A stretch of 41,148 nucleotides of DNA from a bacterium (GCA_026706565.1 JAPOYM010000035.1:1-41148), one strand, 5' to 3'. Positions 1-8,549 are shown, counted from the first letter of the stretch. A program made the numbers and translations. The notes: a model not told the origin generated them from the letters alone.

Positions 1-3
1 CCG

Positions 4-582
4 TCAGCCGAAGCCCAGCGGCGCCGCACTGTGCAGCAGCGCCACCGTCGCCGCGCCCGCCGCCAAGAAGGGCCCGAAGGGCAGAGTGGAGCGGCGGTCG
101 CGGCGGCTGAGGAGCATCACTAGTGCCGCGAGCGCGGCGCCGGCGGCCCCGAGGAGCGTGCCCGCCGGCATCGCCGCCGGCCCGAGCCATCCCAGGAACA
201 GCCCCAGCAGGCCGCTGAGCCGCACGTCGCCGTAGCCGAGCCCGCCGGGGTTGAGGGCGTGCAGCAGGGCGAACGCCGCGTAGGCGGCTGCGGCGGTCGC
301 GGCGGCGGCGCCCAGCCGGGCCCCGGTGCCGACGCGCCAGGCGGTGGCCCCGAGCGCGGCGGCGCCGATGACCGTCGCCGGGTTGACGATGCCGGTGGGG
401 ATGCGGCGGGTCCGCAGGTCGCACCAGGACACCGCGGCCAGGGTGGCCAGCCACAGGGCGAACAGAGCCGCCTCCACGTCGCTGACAGCGGCCACGCCGC
501 CGAGGGCCGACGCGGCGACGGCGGTTCCGATGCGACGCTTGAGCATGAGTCCATATAGCATCTCTAACCATGTTTCAAACAT
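4..582 (-). CDS. tadV: Prepilin peptidase, A24 family (TadV/CpaA-like)
   Basis: Membrane aspartic protease that would cleave the leader of Flp-type prepilins at the inner face of the membrane. The 192-residue product is mostly hydrophobic helices and carries both family signatures: Asp55 in WCDLRTRRIP and Asp119 in GYGDVRL (the GxGD motif), followed by PFGPFLA near residue 168. It is the short form without the N-terminal methyltransferase domain, as is usual in Tad loci. It is transcribed away from the pilus operon that starts about 200 bases away. The N-terminus is uncertain, because Met1, Met8 and Met13 are all possible starts. The family assignment is firm; the substrate is inferred from the neighbouring pilin-like genes. 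Confidence 0.9.
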   Translation of the reverse strand: MFETWLEMLYGLMLKRRIGTAVAASALGGVAAVSDVEAALFALWLATLAAVSWCDLRTRRIPTGIVNPATVIGAAALGATAWRVGTGARLGAAAATAAAAYAAFALLHALNPGGLGYGDVRLSGLLGLFLGWLGPAAMPAGTLLGAAGAALAALVMLLSRRDRRSTLPFGPFLAAGAATVALLHSAAPLGFG

Positions 583-596
583 TTCTCTGAAATTAC

Positions 597-625
597 TTGC
601 AAAGTCGATGGCATAGCCCTAAGAT
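597..625 (+). promoter_or_regulatory. Candidate sigma-70-type promoter of the tad operon
   Basis: TTGCAA (597-602) and TAAGAT (620-625) are separated by exactly 17 bases, inside a short AT-rich patch between the divergent tadV and cpaB genes. Each hexamer matches the consensus at four of six positions. Transcription would start near 632, giving a leader of about 150 bases before the chosen cpaB start. This is a motif match only. Confidence 0.45.
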
Positions 626-768
626 GCACTTAAATCAATTGCAATCCGGGTGCCGCGGGCGCGGCGGAAGACCCGGAGGCGGTCGAACCGCCCTCGCCGA
701 AAGCGCGGCGCAGCACCGCACGGCCCCCTTGCAGCCTCACGGCGGCCCCAGCAGTCCCATGTGTGCCG

Positions 769-775
769 AGGAGGT
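769..775 (+). promoter_or_regulatory. Shine-Dalgarno site that decides the cpaB start
   Basis: AGGAGGT lies 7 bases upstream of the in-frame GTG at 783. The earlier in-frame ATGs at 597, 624 and 759 have no comparable site, and the first two overlap the candidate promoter. This is why the CDS is called from 783. Confidence 0.6.
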
Positions 776-782
776 CCAGCCG

Positions 783-1595
783 GTGCCGTTCACCAGTCCC
801 ACAGGCGCGGAGTCGGAGATCTCCGATCCCTCCCGGCCCGGCGCGGCGCGGTTCTCAGGTCTGGGGGACGCCGGGCCGCAGCGCCCCCGTCGCCCGGCCT
901 CCGACAGGCCCTCGGTCCCGCCCCCGGCTGCCGGGGGACGGTCGGCGCCGCAGGGCGAGCCGGCGGGGCCCGCAGGCGCCAAGCCGCCCGTCGGCCCGGT
1001 GACGGCGCGCTCGCTCCGCCGGCGCATCCCCGAACTGGCGGTGGGCGTAGTCTTGGTGGGGCTCGGAGCGATCGGCGCCCTGATGCTGGCCGGGCGGGAG
1101 GCCCCCCGGGTGTCCGTCCTCGTCTGGGCCGACGACGTCACCCGCGGCCAGACGGTCACCGCCGACGACCTCGCTGTGGCGGGCCTCGGCGTCGACGTTC
1201 CCGTGGATGTGGTGGGCGTCTCCGCCGCCGCCGAGGTGATCGGCCGGACCGTGGCATTCGACGCCCGGGCCGGCGGGTTCGTGAGCGGCGCCCTGCTGGA
1301 GGCCGGTTCGGTGATCCCGTCCGACTTCGCGGTGGTCGGTCTGCGCCTCGGCGCCGGCCGGTACCCCGTGAGCACTCTGGCGGCGGGCGACGTGGTGGAT
1401 CTGCTCACCAGCGAGCCGATGGCCGGCTGGGAGGACCCCGTCGTGGTCTCGGGGGTGGAGGTGTACGACGTTCAATGGCTCGGCAGCGGGGAGGGGGGCG
1501 ACGCCCTGGTGTCGCTGCTGGTGCCGCGGAGCGTCGCGGCGCGGGTGGTCGCGGCCGCCGACGCCGGCCCGCGGCTCGCCGAGGTGGCGCTGTGA
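783..1595 (+). CDS. cpaB: Flp pilus assembly protein CpaB/RcpC-like (SAF domain)
   Basis: A 270-residue protein with a proline- and glycine-rich disordered N-terminus. One transmembrane helix follows (VGVVLVGLGAIGALML), then an extracytoplasmic SAF-type domain (VLVWADDVTRGQTVTADDL and onward), the arrangement of CpaB/RcpC proteins. In diderm bacteria CpaB works with the secretin; here no secretin gene is present, so its role is presumably in the cell envelope of a monoderm. The GTG start is chosen on the strong upstream AGGAGGT. The stop overlaps the next gene as GTGA. The family call is likely, but sequence conservation in this family is low. Confidence 0.72.
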   Translation: MPFTSPTGAESEISDPSRPGAARFSGLGDAGPQRPRRPASDRPSVPPPAAGGRSAPQGEPAGPAGAKPPVGPVTARSLRRRIPELAVGVVLVGLGAIGALMLAGREAPRVSVLVWADDVTRGQTVTADDLAVAGLGVDVPVDVVGVSAAAEVIGRTVAFDARAGGFVSGALLEAGSVIPSDFAVVGLRLGAGRYPVSTLAAGDVVDLLTSEPMAGWEDPVVVSGVEVYDVQWLGSGEGGDALVSLLVPRSVAARVVAAADAGPRLAEVAL

Positions 1596-2350
1596 GCCTC
1601 GTCGTGTTCGGGTCGCTCAAGGGAGCGCCGGGCGTGACCACGCTCGCTGCCTGCGTGGCCTACCAGTGGCCGCGCCACCGCCGGGTGGCTCTCGTGGAGG
1701 CCGACGCCGACGGCGGAGCGGTTGCGCCGCGGTTCGGGCTGCACCCCGAGGAGCCCAGCCTGGTGACCTTCGCCGCCGCGTCGCGGCACGGTGTCAGCGA
1801 CACGGAGTTCTGGTCCGCCTGCCAGTGCCTGCCCGACGGTCCTGCGGTGCTGGTGGCGCCGGGCGGCGAGTCGACCGGGGCAGCCCTCGAGCAGGTCGAC
1901 TTCGGCGCGCTCGACGGGCGCTTGCAGGACACCGACCTGCTCATCGATGCCGGTCGCCTGCGTGTCGGTGCGCCGGCGGCGCGGCTGCGCGCGCAGGCCG
2001 ACTTCGTCGTCGTCGTGATCCGACCGCGCTTCGAGAGCCTCGCGGTGCTGCTCGACAGGGCGGCCGGGCTGTCGGAGCGGACGCCGCTGCTGGCGGTGGT
2101 CGCGGGCGACGGCCCCTACCCGGTCGCCGAGATCGACGCCGCTCTGCGACAGACCACCGGCGACCGTGCCTGGGTGCTCGGCTCGGTGGCCGCCGACGCC
2201 CGCGGCGCAGCAGCGCTGGCGAGCGACGCCGGACGCGCTCGGGCACTGCGGCGGTCGTTGCTGGCCCGCAGCGCGCGGGCGGTGACCGATCTCCTGGCGC
2301 ATCTCAGCTCGGCGGGGGTCTCGGCGGCGCCCCGCTCTGATGCGGCATGA
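1592..2350 (+). CDS. cpaE: CpaE/TadZ-like P-loop ATPase of the Tad pilus
   Basis: A 252-residue MinD/ParA-like protein. The N-terminus has a deviant Walker A, KGAPGVTT (residues 10-17), in a SIMIBI-class setting (SLVVFGSLKGAPGVTTLA), and LVEADADGG follows as the A' region. In Tad systems this protein localises the assembly machine at the membrane or pole. The GTG start overlaps the cpaB stop (GTGA), and its own stop overlaps the tadA start (ATGA), so translation is coupled. The response-regulator-like N-terminal domain of some CpaE proteins is absent. An orphan ParA-like ATPase is the alternative, but the position between cpaB and tadA makes the pilus role probable. Confidence 0.72.
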   Translation: MSLVVFGSLKGAPGVTTLAACVAYQWPRHRRVALVEADADGGAVAPRFGLHPEEPSLVTFAAASRHGVSDTEFWSACQCLPDGPAVLVAPGGESTGAALEQVDFGALDGRLQDTDLLIDAGRLRVGAPAARLRAQADFVVVVIRPRFESLAVLLDRAAGLSERTPLLAVVAGDGPYPVAEIDAALRQTTGDRAWVLGSVAADARGAAALASDAGRARALRRSLLARSARAVTDLLAHLSSAGVSAAPRSDAA

Positions 2351-3756
2351 GCACCGCGGGGGACCTGTTGGAGCACCGCGGCCTACCCGCCGGCGCTGCG
2401 AGCGACCGGGCGGCCGAGTCGCACCGCGCCGACGCACGCGGCCACCGCGACGAAGGCCTGCTCGAGGGTCTGCTGGAACACCTCCGCGGCGAGCTGGCCG
2501 CGTGGATAGAGCAGGAGAACCGGGCCGGCCGGCGTCCGGGCGAAGAGGACCGCCGCGAGCGGGCCCGGGGCGTGATCGGCGAGTGGATGGTGAGCCTGGC
2601 GCAGCACCGGCTGGTCCTAGGGGCTCCCATGCTCGACGCGTCCGACGAGGAGGAACTGGCGCGCACCGCTCTGGCGTACGCGTTCGGAACAGGGCCGTGG
2701 GAGAAGTTCCTGAACGACGCCGACCTCACCGACATCCACATCAACGGCTGCGACGACGTCTGGCTGGTGGATCGTCGGGGCAACAAGCGCCGCGGCGAGC
2801 CGGTGGCGTCGAGCAACGAAGAGCTCGTCGAGCAGATCCGCTGGGTGGGGGCCACCCTGGACCGCAGCGGGCGGCGCTTCGACGTGTCGTCACCGGTGCT
2901 CAACATGCGCTTGCCCAACGGGGGCCGGCTGCACGCCGTCATGGCGGTGTCGCTGGTTCCGATGGTGACCATCCGCCTGCACGACCCGGACTTGGCGCGC
3001 CTCGCCGAGCTGCGCGCCTCGGGCATGTTCGATCGGGCCATCGAGTCGTTCTTCTCCGCGGCGGTGCGCGCCGGCTTCAACATCGTGGTGTGCGGGGGCA
3101 TGGGCGCCGGCAAGACCACCTTGGTGCGCAGCCTGCTGAACGAGGTTCCCCCCCACGAGCGGATCATCACCGTCGAAGACGAGTTGGAGCTGGGGCTGCA
3201 CCATTACGCCGACCTCCACCCCGACATCGGCGTCCTAGAGGCTCGCACCCCCAACGTCGAGGGCGCCGGGGCCTTCTCGTTGGAGGCGCTGCTGCGGGAG
3301 TGCCTGCGCATGCACGCCGATCGCATCGTGGTGGGGGAGGTCCGCGGCCCGGAGGTGCTGGGGATGCTGCTGGCCATGACCTCCGGGCAGGACGGCTCGC
3401 TCTGCACGATCCACGCCAACAGCACCGTCGAGGCCTTCGAGAGGCTCACGATGTACGCCTCGCTCACTCCGCAGCAGTTCTCTCGGGCGTTCACCTACCG
3501 CTTGGTGGGCTCGGCGGTGGACTTCGTCGTACACGTCGAGGCGATCGGCGGGACGAGGCGCGTCACGAGCATCCGCGAGGTGGTCGGCTCGACGGACACG
3601 CATGTGCTGTCCAACGAGATCTGGCGTCCCTCGCCTGGAGGCCGGGCCGTTCCTTCCGGCGAGCCGCTGCGGGTGGAGCCCACCCTGCGGAGGCTCAACG
3701 AAGCCGGCTTCGACGCCTCGTTGATGAACCGACCCGACGGCTGGTGGGACCGGTGA
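2347..3756 (+). CDS. tadA: Tad pilus assembly ATPase TadA/CpaF
   Basis: Secretion-type ATPase of the VirB11/PulE superfamily that powers Flp pilus assembly. It has 469 residues. The N-terminal region is charged and probably helical to about residue 110. The CpaF N-domain follows (DLTDIHINGCDDVWL). The Walker A is GGMGAGKTT (250-258), an Asp-box-like VEDELEL follows it, and the Walker B region is RIVVGEVRG (326-334), followed by the His-containing SLCTIHANS. Length and motif order match CpaF. It overlaps both neighbours by four bases, which supports a single tad transcript. Confident assignment. Confidence 0.93.
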   Translation: MSTAGDLLEHRGLPAGAASDRAAESHRADARGHRDEGLLEGLLEHLRGELAAWIEQENRAGRRPGEEDRRERARGVIGEWMVSLAQHRLVLGAPMLDASDEEELARTALAYAFGTGPWEKFLNDADLTDIHINGCDDVWLVDRRGNKRRGEPVASSNEELVEQIRWVGATLDRSGRRFDVSSPVLNMRLPNGGRLHAVMAVSLVPMVTIRLHDPDLARLAELRASGMFDRAIESFFSAAVRAGFNIVVCGGMGAGKTTLVRSLLNEVPPHERIITVEDELELGLHHYADLHPDIGVLEARTPNVEGAGAFSLEALLRECLRMHADRIVVGEVRGPEVLGMLLAMTSGQDGSLCTIHANSTVEAFERLTMYASLTPQQFSRAFTYRLVGSAVDFVVHVEAIGGTRRVTSIREVVGSTDTHVLSNEIWRPSPGGRAVPSGEPLRVEPTLRRLNEAGFDASLMNRPDGWWDR

Positions 3757-4616
3757 ACGATCTGGCGATCCTGGGATGCGGGGCGGCCGCCGGCCTGGGC
3801 GCCTGGGTGCTGCTGGCCGGCCTGCGGGGCCGCACGATGGTCCCCCGGGCCCGTCGAGGCGCCGCCGTCGGCATGGAGGCGTCGATGACCGCGCTGCGCC
3901 GCGGCTCGGTCGCGGCGGCCGCTGGAGTCCTGATCTTCGCCGTGACGGGATGGTTGAGCGCCGGTGCGCTCACCGCAGCCGGGATCGCGCTGTTCGCCGG
4001 TCGTTTCGGGAAGGGCAAAGGGCTGCGCTCCATCAGCGAGCGCGGCGACGCCATCGCCGGCTGGATCGAGATGCTCTACGCCATCCTCGCCGCTGGGGGA
4101 GGCATCGAGCGGGCGATCTCGGGCTCGGCCGCCGCCGCCCCCGCCCCCATCCGCCGCGAGGTGCAGGAGCTGGCCGCCCGGCTGGAGGTCCGGCCGCTCC
4201 CCGAGGCGCTGCTGAGCTTCGCCGCGGCCGTGGCCCATCCCGGCATCGACAAGGTCGTGGCGTCGCTGATTCTGGCGTCGGTCCAGGGAGCGCAGGATCT
4301 GGTGTCCCTGCTCCGCTCGCAGGCCGAGGTCGTCCGAGCCGAGAGTCGCCTCGTGATCGAGGCCGACGCCGGGAGGGCCCGGTACCGCACGTCCGCCCGG
4401 CTCATCGTGGGGACCACGGCGGTCATGGCCGGCGGCCTGTACTTGGTGGACCGCGGCTACCTGGCGCCCTACGACAGCGCCGGCGGCCAGGTCGTGCTGG
4501 CGGGCATCGGCATGGTCTTCCTGGGCGGGTTCTGGCTGCTGGCACGCCTCGGGCGGGTGCGGCCGCCCGTTCGGTACTTCGATCCGACCTCGGCCGGACT
4601 GGCGCGCCTCGCATGA
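3753..4616 (+). CDS. tadB: Tad pilus inner-membrane platform protein TadB-like
   Basis: A 287-residue type II secretion F-domain protein. It has hydrophobic segments at about 3-24 and 52-82, a cytoplasmic helical domain at about 90-205 containing the F-domain core (GDAIAGWIEMLYAILAAGGG), and two C-terminal membrane helices at about 215-232 and 246-264. It would form the membrane platform together with TadC. The GTG start overlaps the tadA stop as GTGA. The N-terminal region is shorter and less conserved than in proteobacterial TadB, as is common in actinobacteria. Confidence 0.82.
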   Translation: MNDLAILGCGAAAGLGAWVLLAGLRGRTMVPRARRGAAVGMEASMTALRRGSVAAAAGVLIFAVTGWLSAGALTAAGIALFAGRFGKGKGLRSISERGDAIAGWIEMLYAILAAGGGIERAISGSAAAAPAPIRREVQELAARLEVRPLPEALLSFAAAVAHPGIDKVVASLILASVQGAQDLVSLLRSQAEVVRAESRLVIEADAGRARYRTSARLIVGTTAVMAGGLYLVDRGYLAPYDSAGGQVVLAGIGMVFLGGFWLLARLGRVRPPVRYFDPTSAGLARLA

Positions 4617-5500
4617 CGGCCGCGCTGGTGGGAGCGCTCCTCGGGGCGGGCGTCTGGCTCTTGGGCCGGGGCCTGGTGCGGCGGCCGGTGCCGTTGCTGC
4701 GGGCGGTGAGCGAGTACCGCGGACAGCGCCTGCGCCCCGACGGCGACGGTGCGCCCTCGGGCTGGCGCGGCCGGGCGGAGCGGCGGGCCCTGCACGTAGT
4801 CGAGTCCTTGGGCTTCGACCTCGGCACCCTGGCGGCGGATCTCCGCATCGTCGGCCGCACCAGCGCGCAGCACGCCTTCGCCAAGCTGTCGGGGGCGCTC
4901 GCGGCGAGCGGCGCCTTGGCCGTGGTGGGCTACGGGGCACGCCTGGCGGGTTTCGCGCCGCCGGTCTGGGGCATCCTGATTCTCGTCGCCCTGGGGGTTC
5001 TGGGCGGGTACGCGGGCGCCGACGCTGCGCTGCGCAAGAAGGCCGCCGAGCGGAGGGACGAGTTCCTTCTGGCGCTCAGCGCCTACATGGACCTCGTCAA
5101 AATCCTGGTGGCCGGGGGCAGCCACAGCGACGGGGCGCTGTATCAGGCCGCCGCGGTGGCCAGCGGCTGGGCCTTCGACGAGTTGAAGGCGGCGATGGAC
5201 TGGAGCCGCGTCAACGGCAGGCCCCCTGCGGCGGGCTTCCAGCGGCTCGCCGCCGAGATCGGCGTGGCGGACGTGGAGGAACTGGCGGCCACGATCCGGC
5301 TCACCGCCGAGCAGGGGGCCAGCCCTGCCGAAGCGCTGGCCTGCAAGGCCGAGATGCTCAGCGCGGTCGAACTGGCCAACGCCCGCATGAAGGCCGACGC
5401 GACCACCGAGCGCATGTCGATACCGACGGTCGTCGTGGCGATCGCGTTCGTGATGTTCGTCGGTTATCCGGCTCTCAGTTCGCTGCTGGAGATGCTGTGA
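4613..5500 (+). CDS. tadC: Tad pilus inner-membrane platform protein TadC-like
   Basis: A 295-residue second F-domain protein of the pilus platform. It has an N-terminal membrane helix, a hydrophobic stretch around residues 95-140, a soluble F-domain (RRDEFLLALSAYMDLVKIL, then FQRLAAEIGVADVEELAATI) and a C-terminal helix ending IAFVMFVGYPALSSLLEML. It overlaps tadB by ATGA. The tadB-tadC pair immediately followed by the pilin gene is the typical Tad order. The final hydrophobic segment after SIPTVVVAIAF is characteristic of TadC. Confidence 0.85.
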   Translation: MTAALVGALLGAGVWLLGRGLVRRPVPLLRAVSEYRGQRLRPDGDGAPSGWRGRAERRALHVVESLGFDLGTLAADLRIVGRTSAQHAFAKLSGALAASGALAVVGYGARLAGFAPPVWGILILVALGVLGGYAGADAALRKKAAERRDEFLLALSAYMDLVKILVAGGSHSDGALYQAAAVASGWAFDELKAAMDWSRVNGRPPAAGFQRLAAEIGVADVEELAATIRLTAEQGASPAEALACKAEMLSAVELANARMKADATTERMSIPTVVVAIAFVMFVGYPALSSLLEML

Positions 5501-5586
5501 GCAGCGCCGGCGGCGACTGGTTGGCGGGGTGCTCGAAGCCGCCCCGACGATCTGCAAGCAGACGGCTACCACCGAAGGAGCGACCA

Positions 5587-5832
5587 ATGCAGGAACTGTC
5601 CATTCGCAGCTGGATCTGGCTGTCGGCGACGGCCTCGAGAATCAGGGGGAAGCTGAGAGACGACGAGCGGGGGCTCACGACCACCGAGTGGGCGCTGCTG
5701 GTCGCCGGTGTGGCCGCTCTGGCCATCGTGGTGGTCAGCGTGGTCCGCAATCTCACATCCGAGACGGCCGCCAAGATCCCCACGAACGTGAACGTGGGGA
5801 CCGACACCGGGGAGTTCTTGGGCGACGGCTGA
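5587..5832 (+). CDS. flp: Flp/Fap-type major pilin
   Basis: An 81-residue prepilin. The leader is positively charged (KLRDDERG), with processing expected after Gly29. The mature N-terminus would be LTTTEW, with the conserved Glu at +5 (Glu34) and Trp in place of the usual Tyr at +6. A hydrophobic helix ALLVAGVAALAIVVVSVV and a short polar tail follow. AAGGAG at 5575-5580 precedes the ATG with a 6-base gap, making this one of the few genes in the operon with its own good ribosome site and no overlap, which fits high expression. An upstream in-frame start at 5497 would only add an unlikely leader. Confidence 0.88.
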   Translation: MQELSIRSWIWLSATASRIRGKLRDDERGLTTTEWALLVAGVAALAIVVVSVVRNLTSETAAKIPTNVNVGTDTGEFLGDG

Positions 5833-5834
5833 GG

Positions 5835-6281
5835 ATGCTGGCGCGGTGTCGGGCGTGTGGTCCTATGAGGTCGCCGGCGCCTCGGCGGACGGCGCGCCGG
5901 AGGGCGTTCGGTGGCGACTCCGGTGCGGTGACCACCGAGTTCGTCCTGCTGTACGGCGTTCTGCTGGCCCTCGTGATGAGTGTGGTCCACTTCGGCCTCC
6001 TCTTCAACGCCTCCCTAGCGGCGGCCGACGCCGCGGACGCGGTGCTCGAGGCCACCCAGGCGGCCGGAGGCTCGCCGACGGCGGCGCCGGCTCTGGCGAG
6101 GGCGGTCGTGGGCGATGAGCGCCTCGTGCGCGACCTGTCTGTCGATGTGGACGTGCGGCGCGGCGAGGTGACCGTCGCTGTGTCCGCCGCCGCTCCCCGG
6201 ATCGTGCCCGGGCTGCCGGTCAGAGTGAGCCATCGGGTCCAGGGACCCGTCGAGCGGTTCATCCCGGAGGGTCGGCGTTGA
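5835..6281 (+). CDS. TadE-like minor pseudopilin
   Basis: A 148-residue protein with an Arg-rich N-terminus and a prepilin-like cleavage site, DSG followed by AVTTEF, again placing Glu at +5. A hydrophobic helix VLLYGVLLALVMSVVHFGLLF follows, then a soluble domain (VDVRRGEVTVAVSAAAP). TadE-family proteins are processed by the same peptidase as the pilin and act in initiating or anchoring the pilus. The start is at 5835, three bases after the pilin stop; ATG 5865 is also possible. It is the first of three successive TadE/F/G-like genes. Confidence 0.75.
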   Translation: MLARCRACGPMRSPAPRRTARRRAFGGDSGAVTTEFVLLYGVLLALVMSVVHFGLLFNASLAAADAADAVLEATQAAGGSPTAAPALARAVVGDERLVRDLSVDVDVRRGEVTVAVSAAAPRIVPGLPVRVSHRVQGPVERFIPEGRR

Positions 6282-6703
6282 GCGTCCAGGGGCCGTTGAG
6301 CGACCGGCGAGGGGTGCTGTCGCTGGAGTTCGCGTTGGTCGTCGTCGGCGTGCTCGGGGCGCTCATGCTCGTAGCGGCGTCGTGGCGGCTCGGTCAGACG
6401 CGCGGCGAGATGCGGGACGCCGCCGCGGAGGCCGCTCGAGCGGCCTCGCTGCGCCAGCACCCCCCAGCGGCCACCGAAGCAGCGGAACGGGTGGCGCTGG
6501 CGACGCTGGGCCGCCGCGCGGTCCGGTGCTCGGGCCTCGACGTGCGGACCGATGTGCGGGCCCTCCGCCCCGGCGGGTCGGTTTCGGTGACGATCCGCTG
6601 TGTGACGCGGCTCGAGGATCTGACTCTCCTGCGCATGCCCGGCTCGGTGAGGTTGGAGGCCACCGCCACCGAGGTAGTGGACAGGCGCCGAGGCGGAGCA
6701 TGA
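6278..6703 (+). CDS. TadE/TadF-like minor pseudopilin
   Basis: A 141-residue protein with an N-terminal pseudopilin signal: DRRG followed by VLSLEFALVVVGVLGALMLV, with Glu at +5 and one membrane helix. A soluble domain with two cysteines follows (RCSGLDV and IRCVTRL), suggesting a disulfide outside the cell. The start is TTG, overlapping the previous stop as TTGA, with GGAGGGT just upstream. It belongs to the translationally coupled tad operon. Whether it is TadE or TadF cannot be settled by eye. Confidence 0.7.
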   Translation: MSVQGPLSDRRGVLSLEFALVVVGVLGALMLVAASWRLGQTRGEMRDAAAEAARAASLRQHPPAATEAAERVALATLGRRAVRCSGLDVRTDVRALRPGGSVSVTIRCVTRLEDLTLLRMPGSVRLEATATEVVDRRRGGA

Positions 6704-7224
6704 TGCGCACGGGCCGCTGGATCCGGTGCATCGGTCGCTGCGGCGCCGGCAGGGCGCCTCTGCGGGATCGGGGTCTCGGCGGAGGTCCTCGGCCCTGGCG
6801 CTCGCGGCGCAGGACAGGCTCGCCCGAGGAGGGCGTGATCAGCCTGTTCGTGGCGGTGATCTTCGTGGCGTTCCTGCTGACGGCCGGCATCGTCGTGGAT
6901 TCCGCGGAGTTGCGGAGCCAGCGTCGGGCACTCTCGGACCTCGCCCGGCAGGCGGCCCGCGCCGCCGTGCAGGAGGTGGACGTGACGTTCTACCGGGCCA
7001 CCGGAAGGGTCCGACTGGATCCCCCCGCCGCCGTCGCCGCGGCGCGGGCCGTGGCGACGGCGGCGGGCCTCGACGCGGATGTCACCGTCCGCGGCGACCG
7101 GGCGTCGGTGCGCTTGCAGAGCGACGTGGGCGTACGCGTGCTGGGGCTGGGAGAACAACACGTGACCGTGCGCGCCTCCGACGAGGCGCGCGCCACATGG
7201 GGTGTCGGTTCCGCCCGGAGATGA
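6700..7224 (+). CDS. TadG-like pilus assembly protein (Rv3660c-type, Tad-like)
   Basis: A 174-residue protein with a long basic N-terminus (about 40 residues), then EEG followed by VISLFVAVIFVAFLLTAGIVVD, the usual TadG-like membrane anchor. Unlike the two preceding genes, the +5 Glu is replaced by Phe, so processing by the prepilin peptidase is doubtful. The soluble part is short (VDVTFYRATGRVRLDPPAA and onward) and lacks the von Willebrand domain of longer TadG proteins. The start ATG overlaps the previous stop (ATGATG context), and a second Met directly follows. Confidence 0.68.
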   Translation: MMRTGRWIRCIGRCGAGRAPLRDRGLGGGPRPWRSRRRTGSPEEGVISLFVAVIFVAFLLTAGIVVDSAELRSQRRALSDLARQAARAAVQEVDVTFYRATGRVRLDPPAAVAAARAVATAAGLDADVTVRGDRASVRLQSDVGVRVLGLGEQHVTVRASDEARATWGVGSARR

Positions 7225-7286
7225 TCCGGCGGGTGTCGCCGGCGGGTCCGGCCGACTGTGGGTGAAACGAAGAAGGCGAGGGAGAT

Positions 7287-8465
7287 ATGAGCAGGAGCAA
7301 ATTGAGTGCGGCGTTGACAGGCGTCGCGGCCTGTGCGGCGCTGGGCGCATTCCTCGGGGGAGTGCCCCTGCTGTTGGTGAGACTCGTCGGCAACCCGCTG
7401 CCGTCGGCGCTGCCGGCATGGTCGTCGGTGGTGGAGGCGGTCGAGGACGGCGTCCTCCCGTCGGGTGCGGCGATTCGGTTCGTGGCGGTCGTCGTCTGGA
7501 TCTGGTGGTCGCAGGTCGCCCTCTCCTTCGCCGTCGAAGTCGTGGCCGCCGGCCAGGGGCGGATGTCCCGAGCGCTGCCCCTGAACGCCTTCGGTATGCA
7601 GCCGCTCGTGGTGCGGCTCACCGCGATCGTGCTGGCCGCGGCGAGCACCCTGGGGTTGTTGGCCCAGCCGGCTCTCGCCGCTACACCATCGTTCGCCGGG
7701 ATCTCCGTAGCGGAGACCTCCGGGGGGCCCTCGGCCGTGTCAGACGGCGTCCTCTCGCCGGCCCCGGTGGGCGCCGCAGCCCCCTCGTCGCCCACCGCGC
7801 TCGCCCCGGCCGCGCCGCCGGAGCCGCCCGCCCCGGTGCTGGGGCTGCCACAGGCCGCCTCGAGGACGCCCGCCGCTCCCGCCGCCCCGGCGGCCTCTGC
7901 GGTCTCGCCCGCGCCGATCCTCGCGCCCCCGGAGGCGGTACCGGGTCCCCTGGAGCCGCGGCCGGCGCCGTCGCTCGGCGCCCGGGGCCCGATGGCGCAG
8001 GACTCCCTGGCTGCGCCGGCCTCGACCCGCGGCGATCCGCGGGCCCCCGACGCGCCGAGCGACCGGATGCGCCCCGCCGGCCTGCCCGTGCCGGCGACGG
8101 CCCGCCACGAGTTGCAGGGGCCCTCGGAGTCCGTCGTCGCGGCGGCGGACTCGTCCCGGCCTGCTCTCGATTCGTCTCGGCTGGCGGGCGATTCGTCTCG
8201 GCTGGCGGGCGATTCGTCGGTGCCGCCGGCGGACGCCGGCGCGCCCGGCTGGGTCGTGGTGAAACCCGGCGACTCCCTGTGGCGCCTGGCCGAGAAGCAC
8301 TTGGGCGACGCTCTGCTCTGGGAGGACATCTACGACCTGAACTCCGGGCCGCTGCCCGGCGGCGGCACCCTGCGCGACCCGAACCTCATACATCCGGGTT
8401 GGCGGCTGCGTCTTCCCCCGCCTGTCGCCGCTGCCTCGGGGACCGCTGGGGGCCCGCCGAGTTGA
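7287..8465 (+). CDS. Membrane protein with C-terminal LysM domain, Tad-locus associated
   Basis: A 392-residue protein with three N-terminal hydrophobic segments (about 9-33, 58-88 and 109-131). A Pro/Ala/Ser-rich linker of about 190 residues follows, and then one LysM domain from Trp322 (WVVVKPGDSLWRLAEKHLGD to HPGWRLRLP). LysM binds peptidoglycan glycans, so the protein probably sits in the membrane with the LysM in the wall, perhaps guiding the pilus through it. The linker contains a 21-base tandem repeat encoding DSSRLAG twice. In many actinobacteria this membrane-LysM part is, as I recall, fused to a BTAD domain; here BTAD is in the next gene. The function is inferred from context. Confidence 0.78.
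   Translation: MSRSKLSAALTGVAACAALGAFLGGVPLLLVRLVGNPLPSALPAWSSVVEAVEDGVLPSGAAIRFVAVVVWIWWSQVALSFAVEVVAAGQGRMSRALPLNAFGMQPLVVRLTAIVLAAASTLGLLAQPALAATPSFAGISVAETSGGPSAVSDGVLSPAPVGAAAPSSPTALAPAAPPEPPAPVLGLPQAASRTPAAPAAPAASAVSPAPILAPPEAVPGPLEPRPAPSLGARGPMAQDSLAAPASTRGDPRAPDAPSDRMRPAGLPVPATARHELQGPSESVVAAADSSRPALDSSRLAGDSSRLAGDSSVPPADAGAPGWVVVKPGDSLWRLAEKHLGDALLWEDIYDLNSGPLPGGGTLRDPNLIHPGWRLRLPPPVAAASGTAGGPPS
8169..8220 (+). repeat. 21-base tandem repeat in the LysM protein linker
   Basis: Two exact 21-base copies (8169-8189 and 8190-8210) and a partial third encode DSSRLAG, DSSRLAG and DSS. The unit is a multiple of three, so copy-number change would alter linker length without a frameshift. Confidence 0.85.
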
Positions 8466-8549
8466 GCGCGCGCTCCGGCCACCTGCCGCGGCGGCGCCCC
8501 CTAGTAGCGTCCCTCGCTTCGGGCGATGCCTCCGCGGAGCCGGTGAGAG

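Noticed and set aside
597-782. Longer CpaB starting at ATG 597
   Set aside because: That ATG lies in the candidate promoter and lacks a ribosome site; GTG 783 has AGGAGGT at 7-base spacing.
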